From Snowella sp. (lineage in GTDB: Bacteria; Cyanobacteriota; Cyanobacteriia; Cyanobacteriales; Microcystaceae), in the NCBI GenBank assembly GCA_003249095.1, contig QBMS01000050.1:19353-65828 (forward strand): 46,476 bases of DNA, read 5' to 3'. The notes under the pieces were generated by a model that saw only the letters and a program-made list of their open reading frames with translations, was not told the DNA's origin and did not search any database. Below, in pieces: positions 24,797 through 33,805 of the stretch (positions are counted from its first letter, which is position 1; every line of letters starts with the position of its first letter). A program made the translations under genes and the position numbers.

Positions 24797-26440
24797 ATGA
24801 TTAACCGCTCTTTGCTGGGATTTTCCGCGCTATTTGCCCTGGCTGGTATTATGCTTGTGATTCCTCAATCGGCTCAAGCTTCTCCCCATCTTCATGAGAG
24901 AAAACTACACCCGCGATCGCTAGATGGCATGATTAATAGTCCCAAAAATCAGGAGGATACTTTATCTCAAATTACCAATGTTTCTGAACTGCGGGATATT
25001 CAACCCACTGATTGGGCCTATGAAGCATTAAAGAGCTTGGTAGAACGTTATGGTTGTATCGTCGGTTATCCCGACAGAACCTTTAGGGGCGATCGCGCTC
25101 TGAGTCGTTGGGAATTTGCGGCGGGCTTAAATGCTTGCCTGAATACAATGGAGCGATTATTACAGGAAAATGTAACTGTTTTAAGAACCGATTTAGACAA
25201 AATTAAGCGACTAACAGAAGAATTTAGGCAAGAATTAACAAGTTTGGGCGTTCGGGTAGATAACTTGGAACAAAGAACCGCCTTTTTGGAAGATCATGTT
25301 TTTTCTACAACCACTAAATTGGAAGGGGAGGTTGTTTTAGGATTAGCAGGAATCGCCGCAGGAGAAAAAAATGGAGGAGAAGCGGTTTCTCGCAATACCG
25401 TTTTAGGACATCGGACTCGTTTAAGCCTCAATACAAGCTTTACAGGAGAAGATAATCTTTATATTCGTTTAGCAACGGGAAATATGCCCACCTTTGAGGA
25501 AGAAAGCGGAACTTTTCAATCGACCCTTGGATTTGCCCAGCCCGACGACAATCAAGTGTTTATGGAAACCGTTCATTACGTTTTTCCCTTAGCCAGCAAT
25601 GTACAGGCTTGGATTTTAGGGATAGGGGGAACCCATGACGACTTTCTGACGACTTTTAATTTCCTAGATGGAGACGGAGCCTCTGGTGCATTGACTTCTT
25701 TTGGGACTCGCAACCCGATTTACTATACTTCAGAGGGATCTGGAGTCGGTTTTCAGGGAACTTTGGGAGATTTTCAGTGGGGTTTAGGGTATCTCGCCCT
25801 GGAAGGCAATAATCCTAGTCAGGGTCAGGGATTATTCAATGGTGCCTATGGTGCGATCGCTCAATTTGGTTACAATCCCAGTGAAAATTTTGGGGTCGCG
25901 TTAACCTATATCAATGGTTATAACAATCTCGATACCGAAACCGGTAGTTTAAAATCCAATTTCCAGTTTTTCGCTGAAGATAGCTTAGGACAAGCCGTAA
26001 AAACCGCTAATAATTCCTATGGTTTGGAATTTTCTTGGAAAGTGACCGATGGTTTTGTTCTCGGTGGTTGGGGAGGTTTTACTAAATCTTCTACCCTGAA
26101 TCCCATTGCCCTGAGTGAAGAAGAAATCTTACCTCGCGGAACCCTAGATATTTGGAATTGGGCAGTCACTTTGGCCTTTCCCGATGCTTTCAAAGAAGGA
26201 AATTTAGCGGGAATTATCGTCGGAATGCAGCCCTGGGTCGCCAATTCTACCGTCGCGATCGCCGATGGGTTTAGTGCCAAAGATAGTAATACCTCCATGC
26301 ACTTGGAAGCATTTTATCAGTATGCGATCAACAATAATATTTCCATTACCCCAGGAATCTTAGTGATTACCTCCCCCAACAACGATGACCGCAATTCCCC
26401 TTTAGTCATGGGTACTATTCGCACAACCTTTAGTTTTTAA
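24797..26440 (+). CDS. SLH-domain OprB-type porin, Fur-box regulated
   Basis: The 547-aa protein has a signal peptide (SLLGFSALFALAGIMLVIP, cleavage near AQA-SP). An SLH domain follows at about 65-125 (DIQPTDWAYEALKSLVERYG, GYPDRTFRGDRALSRWEFA), then a coiled coil to about 165, then an outer-membrane beta-barrel ending in TIRTTFSF. It belongs to the cyanobacterial iron-uptake porin family, like the gene at 12707-14563, with which it shares most of the SLH and coiled-coil sequence; the barrels differ. The Fur box 26-40 bases before the ATG supports induction by iron shortage and a role in iron entry across the outer membrane. Confidence 0.93.
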   Translation: MINRSLLGFSALFALAGIMLVIPQSAQASPHLHERKLHPRSLDGMINSPKNQEDTLSQITNVSELRDIQPTDWAYEALKSLVERYGCIVGYPDRTFRGDRALSRWEFAAGLNACLNTMERLLQENVTVLRTDLDKIKRLTEEFRQELTSLGVRVDNLEQRTAFLEDHVFSTTTKLEGEVVLGLAGIAAGEKNGGEAVSRNTVLGHRTRLSLNTSFTGEDNLYIRLATGNMPTFEEESGTFQSTLGFAQPDDNQVFMETVHYVFPLASNVQAWILGIGGTHDDFLTTFNFLDGDGASGALTSFGTRNPIYYTSEGSGVGFQGTLGDFQWGLGYLALEGNNPSQGQGLFNGAYGAIAQFGYNPSENFGVALTYINGYNNLDTETGSLKSNFQFFAEDSLGQAVKTANNSYGLEFSWKVTDGFVLGGWGGFTKSSTLNPIALSEEEILPRGTLDIWNWAVTLAFPDAFKEGNLAGIIVGMQPWVANSTVAIADGFSAKDSNTSMHLEAFYQYAINNNISITPGILVITSPNNDDRNSPLVMGTIRTTFSF

Positions 26441-26750
26441 GCTAATTTCAAAATTCTCAAAGACGCGATCGCCAGTTTTCCCCCAAATTCATTCCATGAG
26501 TTCTGGAAAATTGATCAGTCTCCTATTCTTCTGTGATCCTTCAATCTCGACCCTGTAAATAGCACCCAGAACGAGGCAAAAGGCATTCAATCAAGATTTT
26601 GAGGCAAGATAATCAATTTATGGCCTTGGATAACGTTAAGTTATTCCTAAAATCCAGACAAAGTATCTAAAATAGGTAAGGATAAGAATTGGTTAACTTT
26701 TTTTATCGGGGATCTCCATTTCTCCTGCCCTAACTTACCCCATCGGTTCT
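26441..26750. other. Intergenic region before cdsA
   Basis: About 310 bases between the porin and cdsA. One GCGATCGC site and AT-rich stretches are visible. No terminator, operator or small ORF could be supported. Confidence 0.5.
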
Positions 26751-27638
26751 ATGCCCTGGACTCGAATTATTAGTACGATTGTGGCGATCGCGATCGCCTT
26801 AGCAATGCTCATTTTAGGCGGATGGTACTTCACCGTTGCCATCGGACTAATTATTTTTCAGGGACAAAAGGAATATTTTCAACTCGTTCGAGCGAAAGGC
26901 ATCGAACCCGCAGGAAAAACAACCATTGTTTTATCCTTAATGCTGCTAATTTGCGCCACCCTTTCCCCCGATCTAACCGACGCACTTTTTCCTTTGACAG
27001 GAACCCTCATCTGTTTTTATCTTCTATTTCAACCCAAATTTGCCTCCATCGCGGATATTTCCACTTCCTTATTAGGACTATTTTATGGAGGCTATTTACC
27101 CAGTTATTGGGTCAGACTCAGGGTCGGTTTGTCTAACCTACCCGATGCTCTGGAAGCAACTAGCCGTCATTTTTTCTTACTCGATTACCTGCCCCCAGAT
27201 TGGACAATTCCTAGCTTTTTTTCCATGACCTTAATGGTTACGTTTCTTGCCTTTTGTTGCATCTGGGCAGCCGACATCGGGGCTTATATCATGGGCAAAT
27301 GGCTGGGCAGGACTCGTTTATCAGAAATCAGCCCCAAAAAAACCGTCGAAGGCTCGGTCTGGGGGGTTTTGGGAAGTGTACTTGTGGGGATTCTAGGAGC
27401 TTGGTGCCTAAATTGGCCCTACTGGCAGATCACAGGGGCTTTATTAGGTATCTTGATTGGAATTGTTAGTCTTTTGGGAGACCTCACCGAATCTATGATG
27501 AAACGAGATGCTGGCGTAAAAGATTCAGGACAACTGATTCCTGGTCATGGCGGTATCCTAGACCGCACAGATAGTTATGTTTTTACCGCTCCTTTAGTTT
27601 ATTATTTTGTTACGTTATTTTTACCGCTTCTCGTTTAA
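26751..27638 (+). CDS. cdsA: Phosphatidate cytidylyltransferase
   Basis: The 295-aa membrane protein makes CDP-diacylglycerol from phosphatidic acid and CTP, the precursor of phosphatidylglycerol. The family signature is complete near the C-terminus: SLLGDLTESMMKRDAGVKDS followed by PGHGGILDRTDSYVF. ADIGAYIMGKWLGRTRLSEISPKKT in the middle is also typical. Several hydrophobic helices occupy the N-terminal two thirds. The ATG at 26751 gives a hydrophobic first helix as expected. Confidence 0.95.
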   Translation: MPWTRIISTIVAIAIALAMLILGGWYFTVAIGLIIFQGQKEYFQLVRAKGIEPAGKTTIVLSLMLLICATLSPDLTDALFPLTGTLICFYLLFQPKFASIADISTSLLGLFYGGYLPSYWVRLRVGLSNLPDALEATSRHFFLLDYLPPDWTIPSFFSMTLMVTFLAFCCIWAADIGAYIMGKWLGRTRLSEISPKKTVEGSVWGVLGSVLVGILGAWCLNWPYWQITGALLGILIGIVSLLGDLTESMMKRDAGVKDSGQLIPGHGGILDRTDSYVFTAPLVYYFVTLFLPLLV

Positions 27639-27679
27639 ATCTGCTTGAAAAAATTAGTCAAACTAAACTTCAAAAATAA

Positions 27680-28789
27680 TCAATTAATAGGGATTTTATA
27701 TAATGTATTATTGTCATAACCCGCAAGAATAATGATTATAGAAACACCAAATAATAGAGATGCAGTCAAAGCCAGAAAAATTTTATCTTCTTTTTCAGGG
27801 ATAACTTCAAAAGTAAGAATGATGCTGGAACTTAGTAATAAAATTGAAGAGATAAAGTTAAATCGAGATGATAACCAAAAGATTTCAGCTCTTTCTAGGG
27901 CAATCCGAAATAAAGTCATAACAATGGTAAAAGAATAGTAAAGCCAAAATGGACTTTTCCAAAAATAAGCTTTTTTCCAAATATTAATAGCAGTAAAGTA
28001 TCCTATCAGTAATAGACTGAATCCGCCAATTGTAAAATTTCTAAAGTTTTTTATGGTTGAATAATATTCAGTTTGTTGATATTTTGAAGCATAGAGAGAA
28101 GTTTCTCCTGTCAATGAGTTGATTAGCTGACCACTCAATTCTAAATTAGAAGCAAGGATAAATAGAAAAATATATCCTAAAACCATCACTAAGACCTTGA
28201 TAATTTTTTTGGAAAATAAATTCGCCAGAAAGAGAGGAAGATAAATAAAAGAACTGGAGTGGAATGTGCAGGCAATAGCTGCAAAAAAGAAGGCGAAAAA
28301 ATTATTTTTCCTTAATAAAAAGCCTATGCCAATAAATATTAAACTTGTTGAGAGAATTTGCCGTAAAAGATAGGTCGTTAGTTCTCCTGGTACTGATTGC
28401 AAGCCAAAGATTAAACTCATGGCGATCGCAGTATCCTTCGGAACAAAGTATTCAAATAAAAAGCTAATAGAATACAAAAATAAAATAATTTCAGCTATGT
28501 GAAACAATGGCAGGGGAATATGGGTTATTTTGGCGATATACAGAAGACTGGTGAAAGCTCCTTCCTGATTCATAACAGGTTCAAAGCCGATACCTTCAAC
28601 CACTTCATAAACTTTTCTATAATTTTCCATATCAAATGAATCTAAAGCAGACATGGAAAATTTAAAGCCTGCTAAACCATAAGCAATCCATCTGACAATG
28701 GGTAAAGGATTAAAAATATAAAAGAGACAAAAGAGGAGATAGGTAAATTCTAAAAATATAAAAATAACATCGGATTGGGGTTGAAACAT
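27680..28789 (-). CDS. EpsG-family membrane protein (polysaccharide polymerase-like)
   Basis: The 369-aa protein has about ten hydrophobic segments and EpsG-like features: YRKVYEVVEGIGFEPVMN in the first periplasmic loop and TTYLLRQILSTSLIFIGIGF in the middle. EpsG proteins are thought to polymerise repeat units of exopolysaccharide, like Wzy. It is the last gene of a minus-strand cluster with two glycosyltransferases and two methyltransferases, which supports surface-polysaccharide work. Very AT-rich. Confidence 0.75.
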   Translation of the reverse strand: MFQPQSDVIFIFLEFTYLLFCLFYIFNPLPIVRWIAYGLAGFKFSMSALDSFDMENYRKVYEVVEGIGFEPVMNQEGAFTSLLYIAKITHIPLPLFHIAEIILFLYSISFLFEYFVPKDTAIAMSLIFGLQSVPGELTTYLLRQILSTSLIFIGIGFLLRKNNFFAFFFAAIACTFHSSSFIYLPLFLANLFSKKIIKVLVMVLGYIFLFILASNLELSGQLINSLTGETSLYASKYQQTEYYSTIKNFRNFTIGGFSLLLIGYFTAINIWKKAYFWKSPFWLYYSFTIVMTLFRIALERAEIFWLSSRFNFISSILLLSSSIILTFEVIPEKEDKIFLALTASLLFGVSIIIILAGYDNNTLYKIPIN

Positions 28790-28804
28790 AAGAATTTAGA
28801 CGCA

Positions 28805-30052
28805 TTAAGGATTAATAATGTTGTTGAATAAAGATAAATATCGTTGGGTTTGAATTGTTTGATTAAATTCTGTTTCTACTTTTTTTCTAGCGCGATCGCG
28901 TAATTGATGAACCTGTTCAGTATTATCTAAGATCCATTGAATACCGTGCGCTAAATCTTTAATCTCACAAGGTTGGGCTAGATAACCATTTGTTTGATGT
29001 TCAATCAGATCGGGCATTCCTCCAATGTTAAAAGCGACACAGGGAGTGCCACAGGCGAGGGATTCTAGGACGGTATTCGGTAAATTATCCTCCTGAGATG
29101 GAGCAACAAAAACATCTGCCGCCGAATAAACTAAGGATAAAGCAATATCGTCATTTAATTTTCCTAAATACTGAGTGGGAAAACCAAAATCAGGAGGATT
29201 CTGGGGTTGGGATGAACCAAAAATAACCAATTGAATTCGAGCTTGCCATTGTTCCTGATTGAGCATTTTTAGAGCAGGATAAAGTGCCTGAAAACCTTTA
29301 CGGCGATCGCTGGTGGCATTCATCGCCCCAAAAAGAATAATTTGTTTATCCTGGGGTAAGCCCAATATTTTTTTAGCTAAGGCTTTATCAATTGGTTTGA
29401 ACCGTTCTAAATCTAAGCCATTGGCAATCATTTCAACGGGAAAATCCTGAAGCAATGAACTTTTTTTGACACAATCTGTCATCCACTGACTTAGGGTAAC
29501 AATGGTAAGGTTTAGCTCCTTCCAGGCTTTTGCTTTGCGTTGCCATATCCATCGCGATAAATCTCGCTCTTTATGACTATTTAATTGGGGACAATTACCA
29601 CAGAAATCTTGATAGCGATCGCACCTATTACTATAGTGACATCCCCCTGTAAAAGCCCACATATCATGGAGTGTCCACACCAAAGGTTGTTTAAATTTTG
29701 CTAAGGTTTCAATTTGAATATAACCCAAGGTTATGTCATGTAAATTAATAATATGGGGCGAAAACTGTTTGACTTGATGCACTAGGCGATCAGGTATCCA
29801 TTGACAGGAATAAACTCCTTGATCAAACTGGGGATAAAATTTTAGCGGTAAAGAATTTAACGTTGGTCTAACTTTTGCTAAGGTTTTGGCGATCACCGTT
29901 ATGGGAGCAATGACCGTTTCATCTTCACTTAATTTAGTTTGTACTAATAAATGGGAATCAACTTCAAGTTTCCGCAGACCCTGATGCAATCGATAGGCGG
30001 CTCGTCCTGCCCCCCATTTCAAATCATCATTACTCAAAAGTACGACTTTCAT
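28805..30052 (-). CDS. Glycosyltransferase family 4 protein
   Basis: The 415-aa GT-B glycosyltransferase begins MKVVLLSNDDLKWGAGRAAYR, which resembles WcaC/colanic-acid-type enzymes. The C-terminal donor domain shows DRRKGFQALYPAL and the E-x7-E-type motif EDNLPNTVLESLACGTPCVAF. A four-Cys loop (HYSNRCDRYQDFCGNCPQL) after HDMWAFTGGC is typical of this subgroup. It transfers a sugar from a nucleotide donor during polysaccharide assembly. Its first four bases overlap the stop of the preceding methyltransferase gene (ATGA), indicating translational coupling. Confidence 0.9.
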   Translation of the reverse strand: MKVVLLSNDDLKWGAGRAAYRLHQGLRKLEVDSHLLVQTKLSEDETVIAPITVIAKTLAKVRPTLNSLPLKFYPQFDQGVYSCQWIPDRLVHQVKQFSPHIINLHDITLGYIQIETLAKFKQPLVWTLHDMWAFTGGCHYSNRCDRYQDFCGNCPQLNSHKERDLSRWIWQRKAKAWKELNLTIVTLSQWMTDCVKKSSLLQDFPVEMIANGLDLERFKPIDKALAKKILGLPQDKQIILFGAMNATSDRRKGFQALYPALKMLNQEQWQARIQLVIFGSSQPQNPPDFGFPTQYLGKLNDDIALSLVYSAADVFVAPSQEDNLPNTVLESLACGTPCVAFNIGGMPDLIEHQTNGYLAQPCEIKDLAHGIQWILDNTEQVHQLRDRARKKVETEFNQTIQTQRYLSLFNNIINP

Positions 30053-30873
30053 GGCTTTAATCCTTCCATAAATAGAGAATCGGGTTTGCGTACTGCACCA
30101 TTCATAATGTCTAATTGGTAACTATTAAAGTTGGGAATTCGGCTTTCATCTGCTCGACAGCAATGAATATCGATAAATCCAATTTCTGTTAATAAACGTT
30201 CTAAGGAAAAACGGTCATACATCCAGCGATGAACTTCCCCCGATTGACGAAAAATTCCTTTTTGAAAAGCAACTTTAGCTTCTTTCCCCGCAATAACTCC
30301 CACAAAACCTTCAGCAATCTGGACTCTGATTTTTTCTAAGAGTTGGCCAATAGTTTTATTCTTTATTTTTTCTTGAAAAGAACGTTCTATTGAAGCACTT
30401 TCCCAGTAGTATTTTGCTTCATTTCCGATGCGAGACAGGATAAATTCTTGATTCGACAATTGGGGATTAAGCATAAATTTACCCATTTCTCCTCCAGGAA
30501 ATTCTCGGATTCCTTGATCCAACAGTTCCAAAATCATCCAATCATAGTTGCTTTCCGTTGATAAATTTCCTGATATCACTGCTTCTAAACACTGCAAATA
30601 GTTTCTAGCAATCATTTCCAGGTCGGGAACGACAATCCTAATAATGCCCCCAGGTTTCAACACGCGATCGCAGTCTATCAAGAAAGACTTCGCTTGTTCT
30701 CTAGAGAGGTGTTCCAACACATGGGAACTATAGCAAACATCAATTTCCTGAGATAAAAAAGGAAGAGTCTCTCGAATATCATAAGATTGAACGTCCTTCG
30801 CTAGGGGAAGCACATCTAGATTAATCCAATCAGGATGAAAAACACTGCCACAACCAATATTAACAAGCTTCAT
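30049..30873 (-). CDS. SAM-dependent methyltransferase
   Basis: The 274-aa protein has a class I methyltransferase fold: VNIGCGSVFHPDWINLD at the N-terminus (SAM-binding glycine motif), SSHVLEHLSREQA and RVLKPGGIIRIVVPDLE. It lacks any extra domain. Context with polysaccharide genes suggests methylation of a sugar or an end-capping role. Four-base overlap with the next gene. Confidence 0.88.
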   Translation of the reverse strand: MKLVNIGCGSVFHPDWINLDVLPLAKDVQSYDIRETLPFLSQEIDVCYSSHVLEHLSREQAKSFLIDCDRVLKPGGIIRIVVPDLEMIARNYLQCLEAVISGNLSTESNYDWMILELLDQGIREFPGGEMGKFMLNPQLSNQEFILSRIGNEAKYYWESASIERSFQEKIKNKTIGQLLEKIRVQIAEGFVGVIAGKEAKVAFQKGIFRQSGEVHRWMYDRFSLERLLTEIGFIDIHCCRADESRIPNFNSYQLDIMNGAVRKPDSLFMEGLKP

Positions 30874-30972
30874 AAAACGAAATAATTTTTCTATAAAAAT
30901 TTAAACAGAATAACATTGCGTGAAAAGATTTTTTCTTATTCGTTAATACTTTGATTAACTCCCATAGAAAAA

Positions 30973-31890
30973 CTACTGAAATTGATAATTCTTGAAAACT
31001 TTTTTAATTTTACGTCCTAATCGAAACTTAAGATTAGCATTGAAAACACTATTTTGAGTAAATTTGTCTGCTATGCTATCTCGAATAATAAACTGAGGAT
31101 GTTGTAAGGGAAAGCTCATGGCCTGAGTGGGTAAATTAAGCCAGGGATTTTTAGCGCTAGCCGTATGGGTTGCTCCTTCACCAAACCCAATATTACTAAT
31201 CAAATTGACATTAGGCAAAATCGTTAAACCATTCTGTAGCCAAGAGGAAAGAAGCCATCGACAATCCCATGATTGAATTTTTGAGTCATAGGTATCTTGT
31301 AAGATAGATGTCCAATATTTAACGTCTCTATCATTAGCTAGGATTGAGCTGAGTAACTTTTTATCTCGAACGTCTGGCCATTTGGTCATTTCCATATCAA
31401 AATATTTCCAAGCTCTTTTCCAAGTTGCCCATCCCCAAGAGTGAGTATAGTGGGAAAAATAGTAGCTATCCTGGTTTCTTTGGTTACCTAATTGGAAATT
31501 ATTACCAGAGATCGCCATGATTCTTTGATCGTTTTTATAACACTCCAGTAACTCTTCGCAAAATCGAAAAAAGGTAATCTCAGGTAAACAGTCGTCTTCT
31601 AGAATAATAGCTTCTTCTACTTGTTTAAAAACCCAATCTAATCCAGTAGGAATACGTCGAAATGATCCTAAGTTAGTATCAGCGTAATTTTTAATGACTT
31701 CACAATCCCAGTCAATCGTGTCAATAATAGCGCGAGATTTTTCACATTTTTCATATTCATCAGACTTCTCTGGCCGTGGAGCGTCGCATATCACAAATAA
31801 TTTAGAAGGCTTAACTTGACGAATTTTTTCAAAGACTTTAAGAGTTTTATCAGGACGGCGAAAGATAATTAAAACAATGGGAGTTTTCAT
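30973..31890 (-). CDS. Glycosyltransferase (GT-A fold, GT2-like)
   Basis: The 305-aa protein starts MKTPIVLIIFRRPDKTLKVFEKIR and has the acidic metal/nucleotide motif AIILEDDCLPEITFF near residue 95, followed by SHYTHSWGWATWKRAW. This pattern matches nucleotide-sugar glycosyltransferases once annotated as hemolysin-type proteins. It belongs to the surface-polysaccharide cluster. A transmembrane segment is not evident. Confidence 0.82.
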   Translation of the reverse strand: MKTPIVLIIFRRPDKTLKVFEKIRQVKPSKLFVICDAPRPEKSDEYEKCEKSRAIIDTIDWDCEVIKNYADTNLGSFRRIPTGLDWVFKQVEEAIILEDDCLPEITFFRFCEELLECYKNDQRIMAISGNNFQLGNQRNQDSYYFSHYTHSWGWATWKRAWKYFDMEMTKWPDVRDKKLLSSILANDRDVKYWTSILQDTYDSKIQSWDCRWLLSSWLQNGLTILPNVNLISNIGFGEGATHTASAKNPWLNLPTQAMSFPLQHPQFIIRDSIADKFTQNSVFNANLKFRLGRKIKKVFKNYQFQ

Positions 31891-32155
31891 GGGAATTCTG
31901 ACAATGAATTAAAATTTATTACTAACAATTATTAACAACTGAAACTATTTATGATTTCTGAAGAAAATAATACATACATGAAAGTTTCTGTTAATAGTCA
32001 TAACTTAAAATCAAGGAAATCTTGTCATCATTTTGTGAAAACATTTTAGATATTAGCAAAAATCCGAAAAAATGGCTTACAAATTCGAGTCAAAAATAAA
32101 TTTGGTGTATTTATTCCAGTCTCCCGTAGTAGGATTTAGATAGAGAAACTTAATA

Positions 32156-33103
32156 TCACATTGGTTTTTCGTAAACAATTGTAACTGACTGACCATAGGG
32201 TTTCAGTTCATGATCAGAATCTAAAATTAATGAAGGAACTAGTCTCGCACCAACGGATGCAATTTTAGTTATGATTTTATAGCGAATAGATCGATCAATT
32301 AGATTAGTGTTACTAGGATAATGAATTAATTTTTGTAAATATCTAAGCATTAGATAGTATTTATATCGTCTTCTACTCACATTTGTTAATGGATCATGAT
32401 GAATATTGATAACTTTTAGCTCAAATAATTTTCCTATATATTCTAGGGATTCGTCAGAATACCATGTCACATGATGAGGAGGAAGATTCAGGAGATCATT
32501 AAAAAAAGTAACAAAAGAATCAGCACTGGGGATTGAATAAATCAATAATCCCCCAGGTTTGAGGCATTTAATGCAAGACTTTATAAAAGAGTTAGGCCTA
32601 GCGACATGTTCTAAAACTTGAAATGAGCAGACAACATCATAAGTCTCTGAATTTATTATCGCATGATCTTCTATAGATTCATTAAGAATATTAAGTCTAA
32701 GTTCGGATGCAAATTGTACAGCTTGCTTACTAAATTCCAAACCAGTATAATTTAAGGATTTTATTTTTTGAGGGAAAGCACCTTTTCCACAACCAATTTC
32801 AAGAACTTTATCCGATGGTTTAATATAGTTTTTTGCGTAATCATACTCTTCTTTTTCATCTTGGTAATACCAATCGAATTTTTGTAGTTTTTCATAAAAT
32901 GATTCTGAACCTGTAACCATAGGATAAAAAAACCTTATATCCGATTCTTGACAATGATAAAATCCAATTTCGACAAACTCCTTTAGTTCTGGAAAAACAT
33001 CTAAACCTAAGGAATCTTGGTAGGTTTTAATGAGTGATTTTGTTGTTATTTTGTCTAATAGGGTCACCTTTGAACTGCCACTTATAGGACAAAGCACTGT
33101 CAT
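32156..33103 (-). CDS. SAM-dependent methyltransferase of the polysaccharide cluster
   Basis: The 315-aa protein has an N-terminal extension with spaced Cys residues (CPISGSSKV, FYHCQESD). A class I methyltransferase domain follows: SDKVLEIGCGKGAFPQKIK at about 98-115, CSFQVLEHVARPNSF and KCLKPGGLLIYSIPSADSF. It resembles methyltransferases that act on nucleotide-linked or polymer sugars. It is the first gene of the minus-strand cluster; a GAGGA lies about 10 bases before the ATG. Confidence 0.85.
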   Translation of the reverse strand: MTVLCPISGSSKVTLLDKITTKSLIKTYQDSLGLDVFPELKEFVEIGFYHCQESDIRFFYPMVTGSESFYEKLQKFDWYYQDEKEEYDYAKNYIKPSDKVLEIGCGKGAFPQKIKSLNYTGLEFSKQAVQFASELRLNILNESIEDHAIINSETYDVVCSFQVLEHVARPNSFIKSCIKCLKPGGLLIYSIPSADSFVTFFNDLLNLPPHHVTWYSDESLEYIGKLFELKVINIHHDPLTNVSRRRYKYYLMLRYLQKLIHYPSNTNLIDRSIRYKIITKIASVGARLVPSLILDSDHELKPYGQSVTIVYEKPM

Positions 33104-33805
33104 TTTTTATGTTCCTCGATCAATAGAATCGTTATTTAACGATTATTTATTGTAGATATGCTATTTGTTTTGAAGAAAAACAAAATTATATGTAAGGATT
33201 AAACTCAAAACTATGCAAGACTCTAGAAAAATTAAGTTATTTTAAACTTGTGTCTAACCGTTGTCTTGCTTCGTGATTACATATTATTTACAAAACTACA
33301 AAAAAAGAGCAAATTGAATTTTTAACTAAGATAGCAGATTGGTGATGGTCTGTAAAGTTTTTTCGCGAACTTTCTTAGACTTAAAATTAGCGATTCGCTC
33401 AAGCTATCCTGACTTTTTTCGTTATCTTTTTCATTGAGCTATCACTTGATTGTTTCCTATCTAACAGTCTTATTCTGTCGTCGGCTATTATCATCAAGTC
33501 CAGTTTATTGAAAACGGAAAGAACTTGAAACCCTTACTCTGTCGTCGTTTTCAACCTTAACGGCAAAAATCAGAAGTCATCTAGAGATCTTAAGCAGTTA
33601 ATCCGAGATTAATTTCATTAGAAAGATTTTTAAATACAGAACTTAAAGAAAATTGCCAAAGGAGTGACCCATTACCGTTACAATAGTCCACGTTGAACAT
33701 CTCTGGTCTTTTAGCATTTCAGCAAAATAGTCAGAATTTGTCGTCTATACTTAATTCTCTTAATTCTCCCCTGAGCTACGGTTTTCTTTCTTAAACTTAA
33801 AAATT
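33104..33805. other. Long AT-rich intergenic region between the polysaccharide cluster and serA
   Basis: About 700 bases between divergent genes. It contains the palindrome listed at 33127-33144, a TATACT at 33746-33751 that may be the -10 of serA, and two copies of TCTGTCGTCG around 33475 and 33540. No ORF, terminator or clear RNA gene was seen. Confidence 0.5.
33127..33144. promoter_or_regulatory. Perfect palindrome upstream of the methyltransferase gene
   Basis: AATCGTT and AACGATT are separated by four bases, 24 bases before the start at 33103. It is placed where a repressor could bind, but the protein is unknown. Confidence 0.3.
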
